Source of the DNA: Ephemerocybe angulata
Taxonomy: Eukaryota; Basidiomycota; Agaricomycetes; Agaricales; Psathyrellaceae
NCBI GenBank assembly: GCA_013368325.1
Contig: JAACJK010000228.1
Span: forward strand, 248,001-312,000
Length of the DNA stretch: 64,000 bases
Direction: 5' to 3'
Positions 12,027 through 24,682 of this stretch are shown here, piece after piece (position 1 is the stretch's first letter; the number at the start of each line of letters is the position of its first letter). A program made the position numbers and the translations under genes. Below the pieces are notes generated by a model. It had not been told where the DNA came from and searched no databases. It saw nothing but the letters and a program-made list of their open reading frames with translations.

Positions 12027-14161
12027 TCATGCGATCTGCACCGTCTATGGTACGAAAACAGATCCCATCAGCTCCCCACATCCCGAATAGAGAAAAAGAA
12101 ACGTACCTTGGCGTACAAAGACTGCACGACCTTCCCGACCTCCTCAAGCGTCTCGATCGCCGCGCCGTACGCATTCTTTATCCACCTACATTAGTAACCC
12201 GAATGAAGAGGGAAGAAAGAGAGGGACTCACATCCGCCTCGGGCTCGTCGAATACGAGGAGACACCCACGTCCCTGGTCCAACACACCATGGAAGACCTT
12301 ATCGAGGATCATCTGCGACAACCTGCGTCGAAAGGGCAGTCAGTACCTCAAACACATCCAGAAAGACAGAAGAGAATGGAAGGATGGAACGAGAGGGATG
12401 TTAACGCACTTAGACTCAACCCCCTGCCTCTCCTGCTTCACAAGCTCCGCGACATGTTCAATCTCCACGACAGAGTAGGGCTCGATGATCCGGAGGAGGT
12501 TCTGCTCGAGGAGGTTGTCGTACAGCGACGCGAGGTGCGAGCGGATCGTCGGGTCCGAGGAGAGCTCTGCGTCATTCAACAGTACACGAGATCCGCGGAA
12601 GGGACGAAGGAGGGGAGTGAGAGGGCGAAGGCGAAGGCGATGGGGGGAGCGGGCGGACAAGGGTCGAAGGGAGCGATGCGACGGGGTCGAGGTAGAGGAG
12701 AAGAAGGCGAGGTAAGAGGGGATCACATGAGTACACGGATACGAAGGGGATGGTAGGAGAAGACGCACCATCCTTATACTCCCTCAACGCCTTCTCGAAA
12801 TCCGCAAGGTTCCGATCCTGATGCGCCCTCGCAACGGCGCGCATGCTCTCCACGTCCCGGAGCTGCGCGTACTTGGCCGCGAGCTTGACGGTGAGGAGGG
12901 AGTTGACGTCTTCAGGCTACAACGCACGATATCAGTAACTTCTACGAGAGGGAGGGAGGACGGCCCCTCGATACCCAAGCGAGAATGCGAAGACACGCAC
13001 CAAATTCAACATAACCTTGCACAACAACATATACTTCAACGCCCCCAACGCCCCGGCATCCCCCTGCGCCGACAAGTTCTCAAAGCTCTCGAAAAAGTAG
13101 GAGTAGGCGGTTGTGTAATCCTTGTCCTCCGCGTGGAGAATCCCGCTCTGCAAATCCAGCGCCGCCTGCAACAACGGCGGGCAGTAAATGCTGTTCGCGG
13201 CCGTGCGGCTGGAGGTGAGCGCGGCCTTGGCTTTGGGGAAGTTGCCGATGCCGCGGTAGACGCGGGACTCGAGGAGGTGGACTTCGGTGAGGATCATTTT
13301 GTCGTCGAGGCGTTTGAGCTCGGTGAGGAGGGTGTCGATTAGGGCGAGGGCGGGGCGGTATTGCTGCGTGTCGAGTTGCCTGTGGTGGGTGCGTGGTATC
13401 ATCGTTCGTTCGTGGGGTAGCGTCGTTCGTGGGGTTAGCGTCGTTGGGTGGAGGGGGTAGACGGGTAGACGAGGGGCGGGGTATGACACGAAGAGGTTAG
13501 GATGCCTGTGGTACTTTTAGTTGAAGGGTAGGCGACTTACAGTCCGACGAGCCGGGTTTCGAGACTGTGTTTGAGGAAGATGCGTTTCTCGGCTTTCGCC
13601 CAGGCGATGTTGTCGATGAGCGTTTGTTTCTGGATGTCGTAGCTGTCCGGTATCGAGTTAAAGAAGTCGAGGAGCGTGCGGACTTTATCCCAAAAACCAC
13701 TCTCATTAGCGACGGTATATTGAAAGGAGGAGGGGAGATGGATTGATTGGCGTACTGAGTTTGGCGGTCTTGGCTTTCGCGGTCGACGACATGAAGGATC
13801 GCGACTGGGTGATTACGTTCGAGAGGCCCTGTGCGTTCCTGCGCTACCACATCGCGTTCAGCTTCTATGATTCGGAGATCTGGTGTTGCGCACGCACTTT
13901 TGGTCGCGGTAGAGCTCGCCGAGCTTTACGAGCGCCTTCTCCTGGTCGCGCAGCGTCTGCTGCTGGACTGAAGCGTTCGTAGTATGCACATCGATATCTA
14001 AAGACCAAATGAGTTCATTCAAAGTCGTTCTTCAACAAGGATTATGGATGAACCGCACCTGAGGATGTGCTCAGAACCTCCTGGTACAGCTTCTCCGCCT
14101 CCTGAACGTTCTTCGCTGCGAGAGCTGCGTCCGCCTTTTCGAGCAGCTGAGTTGTCGCCAT
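12027..14161 (-). CDS. RPN6: 26S proteasome regulatory subunit Rpn6 (PSMD11)
   Basis: This is a lid subunit of the 26S proteasome; it bridges core particle and base and acts in cytosol and nucleus. Ten exons fit the sequence with consistent phases: 14161-14059, 13997-13898, 13838-13756, 13682-13541, 13379-13001, 12916-12769, 12566-12410, 12322-12232, 12175-12107 and 12044-12027. They encode 429 aa, the usual family length. Family landmarks appear in order: [16 protein letters not shown]-like [64 protein letters not shown], then the C-terminal PCI region with [21 protein letters not shown] and [11 protein letters not shown]. The final exon is only 18 nt (TVQIA, stop). A partial intron-containing copy lies at 24.2-30.7 kb. 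Confidence 0.95.
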
Positions 14162-14399
14162 AGTATGGAGTTCTTGTTGGATGGTTGGGCGGGTGATTGG
14201 GTTTGGTGGGTACGAGGAGGAAGGAAGGAAAGCAATGAAATGATAGACGCGACACGCGTCGCTGAGGGTCGTGGGAATTTGAAGCTGACGCGTCGAGGAG
14301 ATAAGATAAGATTAGATTACGGGCATCAGGGTTTAGGCGCCGATGACCTGAACCAAACCTGAACCTTTACCTACCTCCACCGTAGCGGCATTGTGTCTG

Positions 14400-15284
14400 T
14401 GGCGTGCGCATACTGGTCTTCCACCACCAATACACACAAGCCCTTTAAAATCGTTTTGGACCTATAAGCGCTCTTACCTGCGAGCAAGCGAGGTATGGCC
14501 CGATCCTCACGACCTGAAGATGCACCGCCGACTCTGAGTGCTTAAAGATTGCTCTTAACGATATGTTCGAGACGGAGATAGCCCGCATTGCCACGATACT
14601 GCCATGCACCGACTGAATCTGAAATTCACGCCCTTTTCCTTTGCGGCGGCAACGAGGACCTGGTGTGCGGAGAGACACATTCTTCACCCGCGTTTTCAAC
14701 AATTTCTCCGGCATTTCCGCCGACTCACATTCTTGAGAACTCCATCCCTTCTATTGATTTCTTCATTTATCATTGTGACTCGGTCCTATCCTTGCTAAAT
14801 TCGTTTACGACGTCCTTATTATGTTTCCCGCAAGTTTCCCGGCCCCGAACCCGAACGAAGGCGCGGCAAGAAAGTCTAGTCGCCTTTCACTTTTAATGTT
14901 ATTCTTAAACACCTTCATATTTGGTTCGATCTTCAACCTGTATCCGTTTACCAGCCCGCCCCTTGGACGCAAAATAATCTGATTTACACCCCGAAGCAAT
15001 CCTTACCCGAGGCGTATGGGGCCTGCATGAGCGCCGGGTCAACTGGGCATGGCTCTCATTTGCCGCGAACACGACTCAATGCTGATCACTCGTAACCTCG
15101 GAAGCTCCTCTTTAACCTGTACCTATCCACTGCTGAGGGCCACAGAAGGGGCATTACCATCGCGATGGCCTGACCGACATCGCTATTACAGGAAATGGTT
15201 CAATTAAATAATCGCATATGCATTCCACGTCGATGACATTCGAAAGAAAGAATTATACAGAGACTTCAACCGATAATAAGTATG
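14400..15284. other. Intergenic, no gene recognised
   Basis: About 900 bp upstream of RPN6 with only short, unconvincing frames on both strands. Confidence 0.4.
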
Positions 15285-16802
15285 CTATGTGAGAATCATA
15301 GTATCGTAGCAGCGACTAAGTACACCGGCCCTCCGGCCCCTATTTACATACGGGGCGAACCTTGGCCTAAGCGGGGACGGCGACGCGGGCGGGGATTCTG
15401 GTGCGAGTGAAGATGAAGGGCGGGAAACAGGAAGGATGGAGGGACCCGCGCCGGGCTCAGACGTTATAACGTCAGAGTACAGGATAGCCAGCCAGACGTG
15501 CTTCCTTACTTTCCTCGCCTTCTCTGCAAGAGTTATGATGCTGGCGAGTGACACGATCATTGCGAAGATCTTTTATCGACGAAGGGTTAGAAATAGGGAG
15601 AGAAATGCTGTGATTTGAAGCTGACCTGTCCGAATGACATCTCAGTTAAGTTCCACGAGCTGTACCTGTATGACTCCTGTATCCAAAACATATGAGGTGC
15701 AATAACCGCGCAGAACATTTTGAGGAAGTGAGCTCGCTTCCAAATGCCTTCCCTGCCAATTTTGTCCACGTTAGAATGCACCGAGGAGATGTTAAGGTCT
15801 AGTAGCATACCTGAGTGAGCCTATACGGCGCCAGGGCCACGCGCACGTTGCCTGCCAGCAGATAATCCAAATAGCAGGAGCTATACCACCCACGTGGAAG
15901 ATCGTTCCTCCCGCATACAAATCACTGAACCAATAATACTCTTCCATATTGAACAAAAACTGCACCAAATCGGCTATAATTTTGACCCCGTAGCCGGACA
16001 GTGAAAAAACGAAAGTGGTGAGGAGGCTGAGACAATTTGATCTCAGCACTTATGGCTAGCAATATCAACGATAACACTTACATGACTACAGGCAAGAAAG
16101 TTTTCATATTTGAGAAGGAGAAACGGGATCTGCTCCATGATGCGGCGCTAAATCCGATTACAGCAATAACCCACCCGGCGGGACTCGGCCATATAATGTT
16201 CAAGTACGACACAGCGCCTCTTCCCGCACCTATCACAAGAAAAAGCATGAAGACACTATGAATGAAAAATGCTAAGACGTCAGCACTGTGATTCGATTTG
16301 CAGTGCGAAGTGAAATGACGAACGCAATCCTGGTAAATATTCTTCTGATCCTGTTTGCACCCCTCTCTGGCGGTTGACGGAAAAGGCCGAGTGCGAGAAG
16401 TAGTATTATTGAGCCGCTCCTAAGAGTATCAACGGTACGATATGACCGCTCCGATCTCACCAACGTCGACAAGAAGACGACGGGCAATGCTTGGCTGTCT
16501 GGCTGTCTGCGATGCAGTGAGACTATGCTAACGGGTGACGATTTCGACGGAGCTCACTTGTGTGAGGCTATAAAACTGTCAGTGGATGTCTTTCCAGAAC
16601 GCGGTCTCCAAGGTGTCATCTTACCCACCATTCCCCCGATCGCATGAAATAAACGCCCATTCCACGATACAGCATGCTGAAAGCGCATTGCACGGGGATA
16701 GCCGCTCATAGGAAAGCTACGGTGCTTACCTTTGAAATATACACACTGCACACACACACGGGACGGCGACATACTTGTGCTCGAGGTCTGACTCAGAGGC
16801 AT
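15285..16802 (-). pseudogene. Possible decayed multi-pass membrane protein gene
   Basis: Minus-strand frames contain several strongly hydrophobic stretches separated by plausible intron signals: VFMLFLVIGAGRGAV near 16230, LLTTFVFSLSGYGVK and IAPAIWIICWQ near 15990-15870, and MIVSLASIITLAEKA near 15550. A segment near 16420-16350 (LALGLFRQPPERG) loosely resembles the corresponding part of the membrane protein at 32.3-33.4 kb. I could not assemble a continuous phased gene, so decay or an unrecognised gene are both possible. Confidence 0.3.
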
Positions 16803-16830
16803 TCCACACCTTCACCAGTGTAAGTCTGGA
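16420..16830. repeat. Duplicated segment, copy A (copy B at 31710-32078)
   Basis: Several blocks are shared in the same orientation with 31710-32078, including CTCCTAAGAGTATC, GAGACTATGCTAACGGGTGA and CACGGGGATAGCCGCTCATA. The copies differ by scattered substitutions and small indels, which points to an old segmental duplication. Confidence 0.8.
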
Positions 16831-17169
16831 GGCACTCATAACCCAGGTACCTTCCCGATAATGCAGGCCGCTCTGACACCAGAGGTGGCTGAGAATCAGG
16901 CAACTATAAGAACCCGCATCCGTTCCCAGTCTGACAGCTCTCGCAGATCCAGGCTGGCGGACGGCGCCAATTCAGGAGTTAAGCCAGCCTACAGGCACGT
17001 CAGCGCTCTGGCAGTTAGCATGGGATGGCTGAGTGCTGTTGAAGTGCTGTGCGGAATCGTAGCACTGCAATGTTAAGGGGCGGAGTTCGTGACGCTCATA
17101 GATCATATTAAACCGTGTAAGGTCACAGTACTATCCCATTCTCAGCGATAAGGTGTGCGCAACATGACC

Positions 17170-17177
17170 TATAAAAG
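17170..17177 (+). promoter_or_regulatory. TATA box upstream of TPR-CHAT gene 2
   Basis: TATAAAAG lies about 110 nt upstream of a candidate start ATG at 17284, with a pyrimidine-rich leader between them. Confidence 0.4.
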
Positions 17178-17375
17178 TTGAGTCTTAAGCCGTGTACCTC
17201 TCGGGTATAATATCCTCTGCCTAAACCTACTCCTTCGTCGATCACGTCCAAATCACGTCCCGCTCCGTCGACACAGCCGAGAAATGGGCAACACAAAGTA
17301 CGTAGAATTGAACGATCCGTAAGTTGAGACTGACATTATGGTTATAAAGGTCAAGCATCACCGGGCTAAGAAAAG

Positions 17376-20300
17376 GTGGATATCGCCATTGACAAAAAAT
17401 GGGCGTTGATTAAAACTATATTTAATGAAGACGAGGAAGCGTTGTTTCACCAATTCCAAAGAACAGGCAACCTCGATGACATCACGACGTTGATATTAAG
17501 GTTTCGTAAATCGTTGGAGATCACTCCGGAGGGACATGCAGACATGCCTGTGCAGCTCAACAACCTCGGCTATTTCCTCCACTTGCTCTTTAGTCGCACT
17601 GGAGATCTGCGCGACCTCACCGAGGCCATTTCTATGCATCGGAGATCACTGGACCTAACTTCTGAGGGCGAAGAGAGGATACCTATATGGCTCAATAACC
17701 TCGGCCTCTCCCTCGACTTGCTCTTTAGTCGCACCGGAGATCTGCGTGACCTAACTGAGGCCATTTCCATGCAGCGGAAAGCGTTGGATCTCACTCCCAA
17801 GGGCCATGCGATCATTCCTACGCGTCTCGACAACCTCAGTAGTTCCCTGCACTCACTCTTCAATCGCACTGGAGATCTCCATAGCCTCACTGAGGCTATT
17901 TCAATGAGCCGGAAAGCATTGGAGATCACTCCCGAGGGTCACCCGAGTATGCCTAGGAGGCTCAGCAACCTCGGTTATTTCCTGTACCTTCTCTGCAGGC
18001 GCACTGGAAATCTGCGCGACCTCACTGAGGCCATTTCTATGCAGCGAAAATCACTGGACCTAGCTGCTGAGGGACATGCGCATATTCCTATGTGGCTTAA
18101 CAACCTCGGTAGCTCCCTCTTGTCCCTTTTTCAGCGCACTGGAGATCTGCGAGACCTCACCGAAGCCATTTCAATAGAACGGAAAGCAGTGGGGCTCACT
18201 CCTGAAGGCCATGCGAGTAGACCTATACGTCTCAACAACCTCGCCTGCTCCCTCGACTCGCTCTTCAGGCGCACTGGAAATCTGAATGACCTCACTGAGG
18301 CCGTTTTGTTAAGACGGAAAGCGGTGGAGGACACTCCCGAGGGGCATCCCGATATGGCTATTCAGCTCAACAACCTCGGTTATTCCTTGGACGCACTCTT
18401 CAATCGCACTGGGGGTCTGCATATCCTCACTGAGGCCATTTCCATGCAGCGGATATCACTAGACCTCACTCCAGAGGGTCATGTGAGTATGCCTATGCGG
18501 CTCAACAACCTCTGCCTCTCCCTCCTCTCGCTCTTCAGGTGCACTGGAAATATGCGTGACCTCACTGAGGTCATTTCAATAAGACGGAAAGTGTTGGAGA
18601 TCGCCCCCGAGGGACATGCAGATATGCCTGTATGGCTTGACAATCTCAGCTCCTCCCTCGATGAGCTCTTCAGGCTCACTGGAAATTTACGTGACCTCAC
18701 CGAGGCCATTTCGATAAGACGGAAAGTGTTGGAGATCGCCCCCGAGGGACATGCAAATATGCACGGATGGCTCCACAACCTCAGTTTTTCCCTTGAATTA
18801 CTCTTTATCCATACTGGAGATCTGCGCGACCTCACTGAGTCCATTTCGATAAGAAGGAAAGCATTGGAGATCGCTCCGAAGGGACATGTGGGAACGCTTA
18901 CATCGCTGAACCATCTTGGGATCTCCCTTGAGTACCTTTTCCGGCGCACCGGAGATCTGCGTGACCTCACTGAAGCAATCTCCAGCTACCAGTCATCTGC
19001 CGTCTACCCATCTGGCTCCCCACAGGAGAGGCTAACAGCAGCACGAAATTGGACTGCATTGCTAAACCGTTCCTCCCCCCCGTCCCCCGCCATCCTCTCG
19101 GCTTTCGACACGTCCATTTACTTGATCACATTGACTGCAACACTCGAGCAAACCATGGAGAACCGTTATAGGCAGCTTCAGTTTAACTCCGGAGTAACTC
19201 TTGAAGCTGCTTCCGCCGCTTTAATGCTCAACCGCGTTGACAAAGCTTTGGAGTGGTTAGAGCAGGGTCGCTGCCTTGTATGGGGCCAGCTCAACAGTCT
19301 CCGTACACCCCTGGACGATTTACGCAACTGGAATGCTCAGCTATCTGCGAGGATAGTGCAAGTTTCGAAGGGACTCGAAGCTGCTGGTTCTTATAGTACA
19401 CAAACCACCTGGACCGAGATGTCGCTATCGGAGAAGAGGTCCTTGGCTGAGCAAGCGCAGGACAACTTGAACCTTGCCAGGCAGTGGGACAAGCTCTTGG
19501 AAGAGGTCCGGGTCATTCCCGGGTTTGAATCCTTCCTCAAACCGGTACCGTGTACTACCCTCCTCCAGCACTTGCCGGACTCAGGTCCTGTCATCGTTAT
19601 CAATATCGATACACGTCGGTGTGATGCAATCGCGCTTCTACCTGGGCGGGATCAGCCTCTCCACATTCCCCTTCCCGATTTTTCTCTTGAATTGTGCAAC
19701 CAGTACCGGGTGGGCTTGACCGCACAACTTCAATCCTTCCATCTCCGATATAGAGGCGAATCGGCTCTACTAGCCTCAGAGTATGTGGATGATGGGAGAG
19801 GTATCAGGCCGGTTTCCTTGAGGGAGAAGGACGGCGAGACTGTAATTCGAAAAATTCTGCGGGGCCTATGGGAAAAGCTTGTGACGCCAATCCTCCAAAG
19901 GCTGGAACTGTCGGTGAGTCCATCAAGCGTAATAGATGGTAAGCACTACTGATTATATATCTCAGAAGGTGGATCCATCATCGGAAAGGACATTACCGCG
20001 AATTTGGTGGTGCCCTACAGGGCCCTTATCCTTCCTCCCCATCCATGCGGCCGGGATATACGGGAATGCGAGTTCTGAGAGTCTTATGGACTACGCGATA
20101 TCGTCCTATATCCCCACCGTCGCCGCACTGACCAGTCGAGTCAAGAATATACAGTCTATCAACAAGGAAAGCACTGGCGTATTCATGGTTAGCCAGCCAA
20201 AGGTCGACGGCGCGTCTCCTATACCTGGAACGACGACTGAAGTTCGAGCGATCTACGAAGTAGTCACTGCGGTGAAGATGAGGGCGAAGATGCTCGAGGA

Positions 20301-20802
20301 AACCGATATTACAGCTGCTGGGTGTCTCGACATCATGGAGAAGTATAGCATCGTTCATCTTGCGTGCCACGGCTCCCAAAATACGAAGGATCCCCTCAAG
20401 AGTCGTTTTCTTTTCCACGATGGGTCTTTGGAGCTGGGTACCATCGTTCAGCGGAGCCTCAAGAATGCAGACCTCGCATTTCTCTCGGCCTGTCAGACGA
20501 GCACCGGCGCCGATGACCTTCCCGACGAAGCTGTTCATCTCGCCGCTGGAATGCTTGCTGCGGGATACCGGCGAGTCGTGGCAACGATGTGGTCGATTGG
20601 TAATCGAGACGCACCCGCTGTAGCCACCGACTTTTACCAGTACCTGCTGGACCACAGGAGCTCCGTTATAGAGGATGGATTAGACAGTCATTTCTCTGCT
20701 CATGCCCTCCACCACGCCACGAAACAGCTGCGACTTCGACTCGACGATAACTCAGACCAATCCCTACTCACTTGGATCCCATATGTTCACTTCGGTTACT
20801 GA
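17376..20802 (+). CDS. TPR-CHAT protein 2 (at least 1124 aa)
   Basis: The main exon 17376-19913 and last exon 19966-20802 are joined by a 52-nt phase-0 intron that restores LPRIWWCPTGPLSFLP. No in-frame ATG occurs before about 17630, so a short first exon must lie upstream; ATG 17284 is a candidate but I could not settle the junction. About 11 TPR-like repeats of 45 residues follow (RTGDLRDLTEAIS). Next are the same linker as protein 1 (EWLEQGRCLVWGQLNSLR, VIPGFESFL) and a CHAT domain. Catalytic His (HLACHGSQN) and Cys (LSACQTSTG) are both present, and the end is YVHFGY. The frame is intact, so this copy looks functional. Its repeat consensus differs from that of proteins 1 and 3, as expected if the sensor half diverges faster than the protease half. 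Confidence 0.88.
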
Positions 20803-21057
20803 TTCACTATTTTCTCATTTTGGTGTGTTCTAGCTTGACCATTCTCACCCTATGACTCTTTTCACCCGCCGGTGATGTCCAAGTTGTGTGATTATACGTT
20901 GCTTATATACCTTCGTTATTTGCCTATCTACGGCCACCCTATGACTCTTTTCACCAGCTGGCGACGTCGTTGTACGAGTACATTCCGCATACCCTCCGTC
21001 ATTTGCTTTTACGCTCGCATCTGTTTGATTCGATGCATTATACTTTCGGTAGGTGCA

Positions 21058-22305
21058 TGGAGTGTGCACCGAGCTCGCCGCCACATTTGGTCCTTTCTGG
21101 GCGGGTTCAAAGCCACAATATCAGTCATCATGAGGCCAATGAAGTGGAAAACGTTTCCATACTGGGTAAACAAGCGCTCTGTGGCCGAACAACCCTGGAC
21201 TGTGGACATTCAATTTGAGTAGACGTACATAATACCGGATGATCATGAGCGGTAATTATCGTCCACTGCTTGATTCTTGTCAACCGAGCTGCAGAGTGTC
21301 TGTCAGAAAAGGCCGAGATATTTTATGAGTAAGCTACGATGCCCTTGGCAGATGTATTGGTCCTATACGCCGCAATATAAGCATATGGGCTTCCTGCAGT
21401 TTCTTGAACAGCCTCATGTCCCGGATGGTTTGGATTTTCGCTAATTCTGAGATTTCGAGACGTCGAAGTTCGTCAATTCACCCGTCGCACGGTCCAGAAC
21501 GCCCGAAAGGCAAGAATTCTCTTGAACCTGGGACTTCTTGCTGGACAAAAATACAAGGTCAGAGTTCCGTAAATGGGCTATATTCTATACGGCTAATTAC
21601 CATTGATAGGTATACCCGACGATGAGTGCTCACACATTCTGTAGCAGTTGAAGTCTACCCCCATCGCGATACAAGAACTCAAACGCTTGATTTGTCGCCG
21701 TCAGGCGTGCCCGTGTAGATTACGAAGCTCCTGTACGTAGACTGTATAAATCAGAGTTTAAGTGTTTTACCAACTCTTTTCAAGTAAAATGACATGTTTA
21801 GGTGTTAGAAAGGCAAACCAGGTTCTGGCGCCAGCTCCCAAGGAGTCCCAACATCAGCACAAGTACAAGATAAAATAACTACGCTTAATAAGAGTGATGA
21901 GTGCGTGAAGGTGTGGTATGTACGCTATTGGACCAATGTCTAAAGAATTGTGAAGAATACGTAGTCAGCCTAACCCGCGCTACGATGGTTATCACCTGCC
22001 TTGCCCATATCCCCAAGGAAGATTACCGCGCATAGCAAATGGCGTGCCATTTCTATCAGTTTAGTGTGACCAGTACAGGGATCAAATGGGTGGCCAAGAC
22101 GGTGCTCTCCTCATCCGGGTTATGAGAAGCAAGCCAGCGGTTGATCTCTGGTTTTTATTTGCCTTCTCAAGCACTGGTACTAGACCCACTGACCGCTATG
22201 GAGATCTGTGCTATTTCCTTGGCCCCAGGATGACTGAGACCGCACAACTAACCGCGCCCACAAAAGGACCAAATGTGGTGGCGAGCTCGGTGCATGCCCA
22301 AGATA
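21058..22305. repeat. Degenerate inverted-repeat pair (about 21058-21140 and 22205-22305)
   Basis: The left arm contains GCACCGAGCTCGCCGCCACA and TTTGGTCCTTT; the right arm carries the same block inverted with about one change in four or five. The roughly 1.1 kb between has no recognisable gene. It may be a decayed DNA transposon. No target duplication was found. Confidence 0.5.
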
Positions 22306-22467
22306 ACAACGATGTCGTTCTGTTTCACATACCGATACTTCGGGCCAAGCTTCATTGCATTTCACTATAAGTACTCGTCTGTGGAGGCCACTGTAGTATC
22401 CCCCAGTTCTCTAACCAACTTGCCTCAGCATAACCACAAAGCAGCTTCCGAGTCTTACATCTTAAGC

Positions 22468-23205
22468 ATGAAACTCTCCAACTTTATCGCCACCCTCGCC
22501 CTTGCGCTCCCCACCATCTTAGGCGCGTCTCTCGCTAGGTCTCCCAGCGACGCCCCAGCCCTTGTCAACACTACGGGGCTAGACGGCTACGCCGGCGACT
22601 TCCTCGACACCAGGAGCATCCCCGGTCTCGAGGCTCGTAGCAATAAAGATGTGCGCAGCCTCCAGGCCCGCCAGGCATCCAACATTGAGGGGGACGTGAA
22701 CAACATCCTCAACCTCGTTAGGTCCCAGGTTGGGTCGGGCAATCAGGTAGGGAAATAGCCCCGAGTTTGTGTTTCGCTTTTTTAATATCATTTCCGTTGC
22801 AGGGGCGTATCGACTTCACCCAGAGGGTCGTACGTGAGGGATCCAGTCGATTCCCTCAGTATAACTGGGTCATCGTCCATACGGCCCATCTCACCCGGTT
22901 CAATGGAGCCAGCGGAAGGAACTATAACCACTGGCATTACGAGTTCGACATCAACCCCGGCGGAACTATCGGGTATGTACACATTTCGTTGGGATGCCTA
23001 TACACCGATTAAATTGGTTCATAGATATGAGCTCTATTGGTTCGAGTCGGGCACCTTCGAGCTTCAAGGAGATGGCGGATTCATCAATGTAAGCCTGTTC
23101 CCTACCTTGAATCAGAACTCAACCCTAATGAGATGTTTTAAGTGGGCTTGGACCGGGCAGGTTTCCAGTATCTCCCCCTCCGGAAGGGTCATCACCTTCG
23201 TCTAG
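22468..23205 (+). CDS. Small secreted protein, family unknown (about 190 aa)
   Basis: Four exons with consistent phases: 22468-22746, 22803-22972, 23025-23088 and 23143-23205. Residues 1-23 are a clear signal peptide (hydrophobic core FIATLALALPTILG). A pro-like segment follows, then LEARS and LQARQ, which resemble Kex2-type maturation contexts. The C-terminal half is rich in aromatic and glycine residues (YNWVIVHTAHLTRF, HWHYEFDINPGG, GDGGFINWAWTGQ) and looks like a compact beta fold. I do not recognise the family. A TATA-like element (TATAAGTA, 22366-22373) lies about 100 nt upstream. Confidence 0.75.
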
Positions 23206-23448
23206 GTGTTACACACACCCACGGTCAAATGAGGCTGAGCCTCGTTGTGTTGCTAATGCTTCCCACCCTTTATATTTGATACCTCATCCTCTTCTACAGA
23301 CCATGTACATGTATAGTTGCCTTGTTTAGTCCGAACGCTTGACACCCGACAATCCGTGTGGATTGTCGTTGCGTATTCTTTATCTGCCGGGCAACGTGCC
23401 CCTAAGTACAGCACTGCCCGCGTGAGCCAGACCACTTGGCAACTCAGC
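23206..23448. other. Short intergenic spacer
   Basis: No gene signal between the secreted-protein gene and the MITE. Confidence 0.4.
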
Positions 23449-23984
23449 TCTGCGATTAGTGAATTACAGGCTTGGGCCTGAAGCCCTAGGCGGGCCCGAG
23501 CCAGGCCCTAAAAGCCCAAGCCAAGCCAGGCCTTTGTTATTTTTCACCAAGGCTTGGTCGGGCCTAGGGCCTGGCTTGGGGTTTGGGAAAGCCTGAGCCT
23601 GGGGCTTCTCAGGGCTTCTATATCAGGAAATAAAAACAGAAGAATAGTGCACTGAAATTTATGTTGAGTTGTGTCTATGAGGTCTCTGGTTCAATTCCAG
23701 CATGTTCCAACATAGTTTTACTCAATTTAACTCCCACTTGAAGCATTCTCTAACTCTCCGGATCAGTCTATATAAATTCAATACAAATATTTGTGACTCA
23801 ATGTTGTATGCATTACAAAATAATTGTATTGAAAAGCCCGGGCCTAGGCCCAAGCCAGGCCAAGCCAAGCCCAAGCCTTCTAGGCAGGCTGGGCTTGTGT
23901 TTTGAGTGAGCCTGGGCCCCTCCAAGCCAGGCCCAAGCCTGGGCTTTCAGGCCAAGCCCAGGCCCGTAAATCACTATCTGCGAT
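23449..23984. mobile_element. hAT-type MITE (23457-23976), TSD TCTGCGAT
   Basis: A 520-bp element with imperfect terminal inverted repeats: TAGTGAATTACAGGC at the left end, and TAGTGATTTACGGGC at the right end read in reverse. An exact 8-bp duplication TCTGCGAT flanks it at 23449-23456 and 23977-23984. Eight-bp duplications and ends fitting YARNG are characteristic of hAT transposons. The subterminal DNA is full of AAGCCCAAGCC-like repeats in both orientations. No transposase is encoded. A tRNA T-arm-like block, GGTTCAATTCC, sits near 23690. Confidence 0.85.
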
Positions 23985-24228
23985 GAAACGAGACTCGACA
24001 TGCCATCTCAGATACAGCCCTAGATATAGCCTGAAACCTGGAAAGCTGTGGTGAGTGCGAGCTTGTGTGCTGATGATGCTGTTAGGCCAGAATGCGTCAC
24101 CTGCCGTGTACGATGTTTTTATCTCACTGCATTCGATTAGTTCAGCGGCGGCGACGAGAAACTATCTACTCAGGATACTGAGCGTTGAGGCACAAGGGCG
24201 AGCAGAGACCTCGGCGCCTAATTGTGAT

Positions 24229-24682
24229 CGGCCGGATAATCTTATCTTATCTTATAGCCCTCGAAACACCGGCTTCAAACCTCCCACGATCTCCAGCAAC
24301 GTGGATCGCATTTGATCAATTCGTTCGTTGCTTTCCTCCTCGTCCCCTCGTACCCGTCGACCCATACCCAGGTCGCATCGCCCGCCCATTCATCTGAGGA
24401 GACCACCCCCACGATTTCCTGGTTACTCGAAAAGGAGGACAATAAGAATCTTCAGTACATCTTCGCGTTTGCACGATGCATTCACGTCGCACGACTCTCA
24501 CGTAAGATTTGCTGTGACTGAACTATGTGGCCTCATACCACCGATGGTCTCGCTTCAGTAACAAGACTTGCACGACCGGGAGAAGGTGCTCGTAAAGGGT
24601 CGAGACCTCTTCCGCAACCAAGTGCGTACACAACTCCGCACGCCCGAATCCTAGACATTGAACGCACAGGGCCCCTCGAGCG
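24229..24682 (+). pseudogene. RPN6 pseudogene, 5' part
   Basis: The sequence follows the promoter, exon 1, exon 2, intron 2 and start of exon 3 of the intact gene at 12027-14161, on the opposite strand. Shared blocks include TAATCTTATCTTATCT in the promoter, CGCTCGTAAAG-like sequence in exon 2 and GAACGCACAGGG at the start of exon 3. Introns are retained, so this is a DNA-level duplication and not a retrocopy. Frames are broken. The copy is cut at 24682 by a Mutator-like transposon and resumes at 30447. Confidence 0.85.

Noticed and set aside
11699..12478. A 259-codon plus-strand frame
   Set aside because: It runs antisense across the last exons and introns of RPN6, and has no domain or plausible start context.
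23680..23715. Possible tRNA gene (GGTTCAATTCC T-arm-like block)
   Set aside because: I could not build an acceptor stem, D arm or anticodon arm around it, and it lies inside a MITE.
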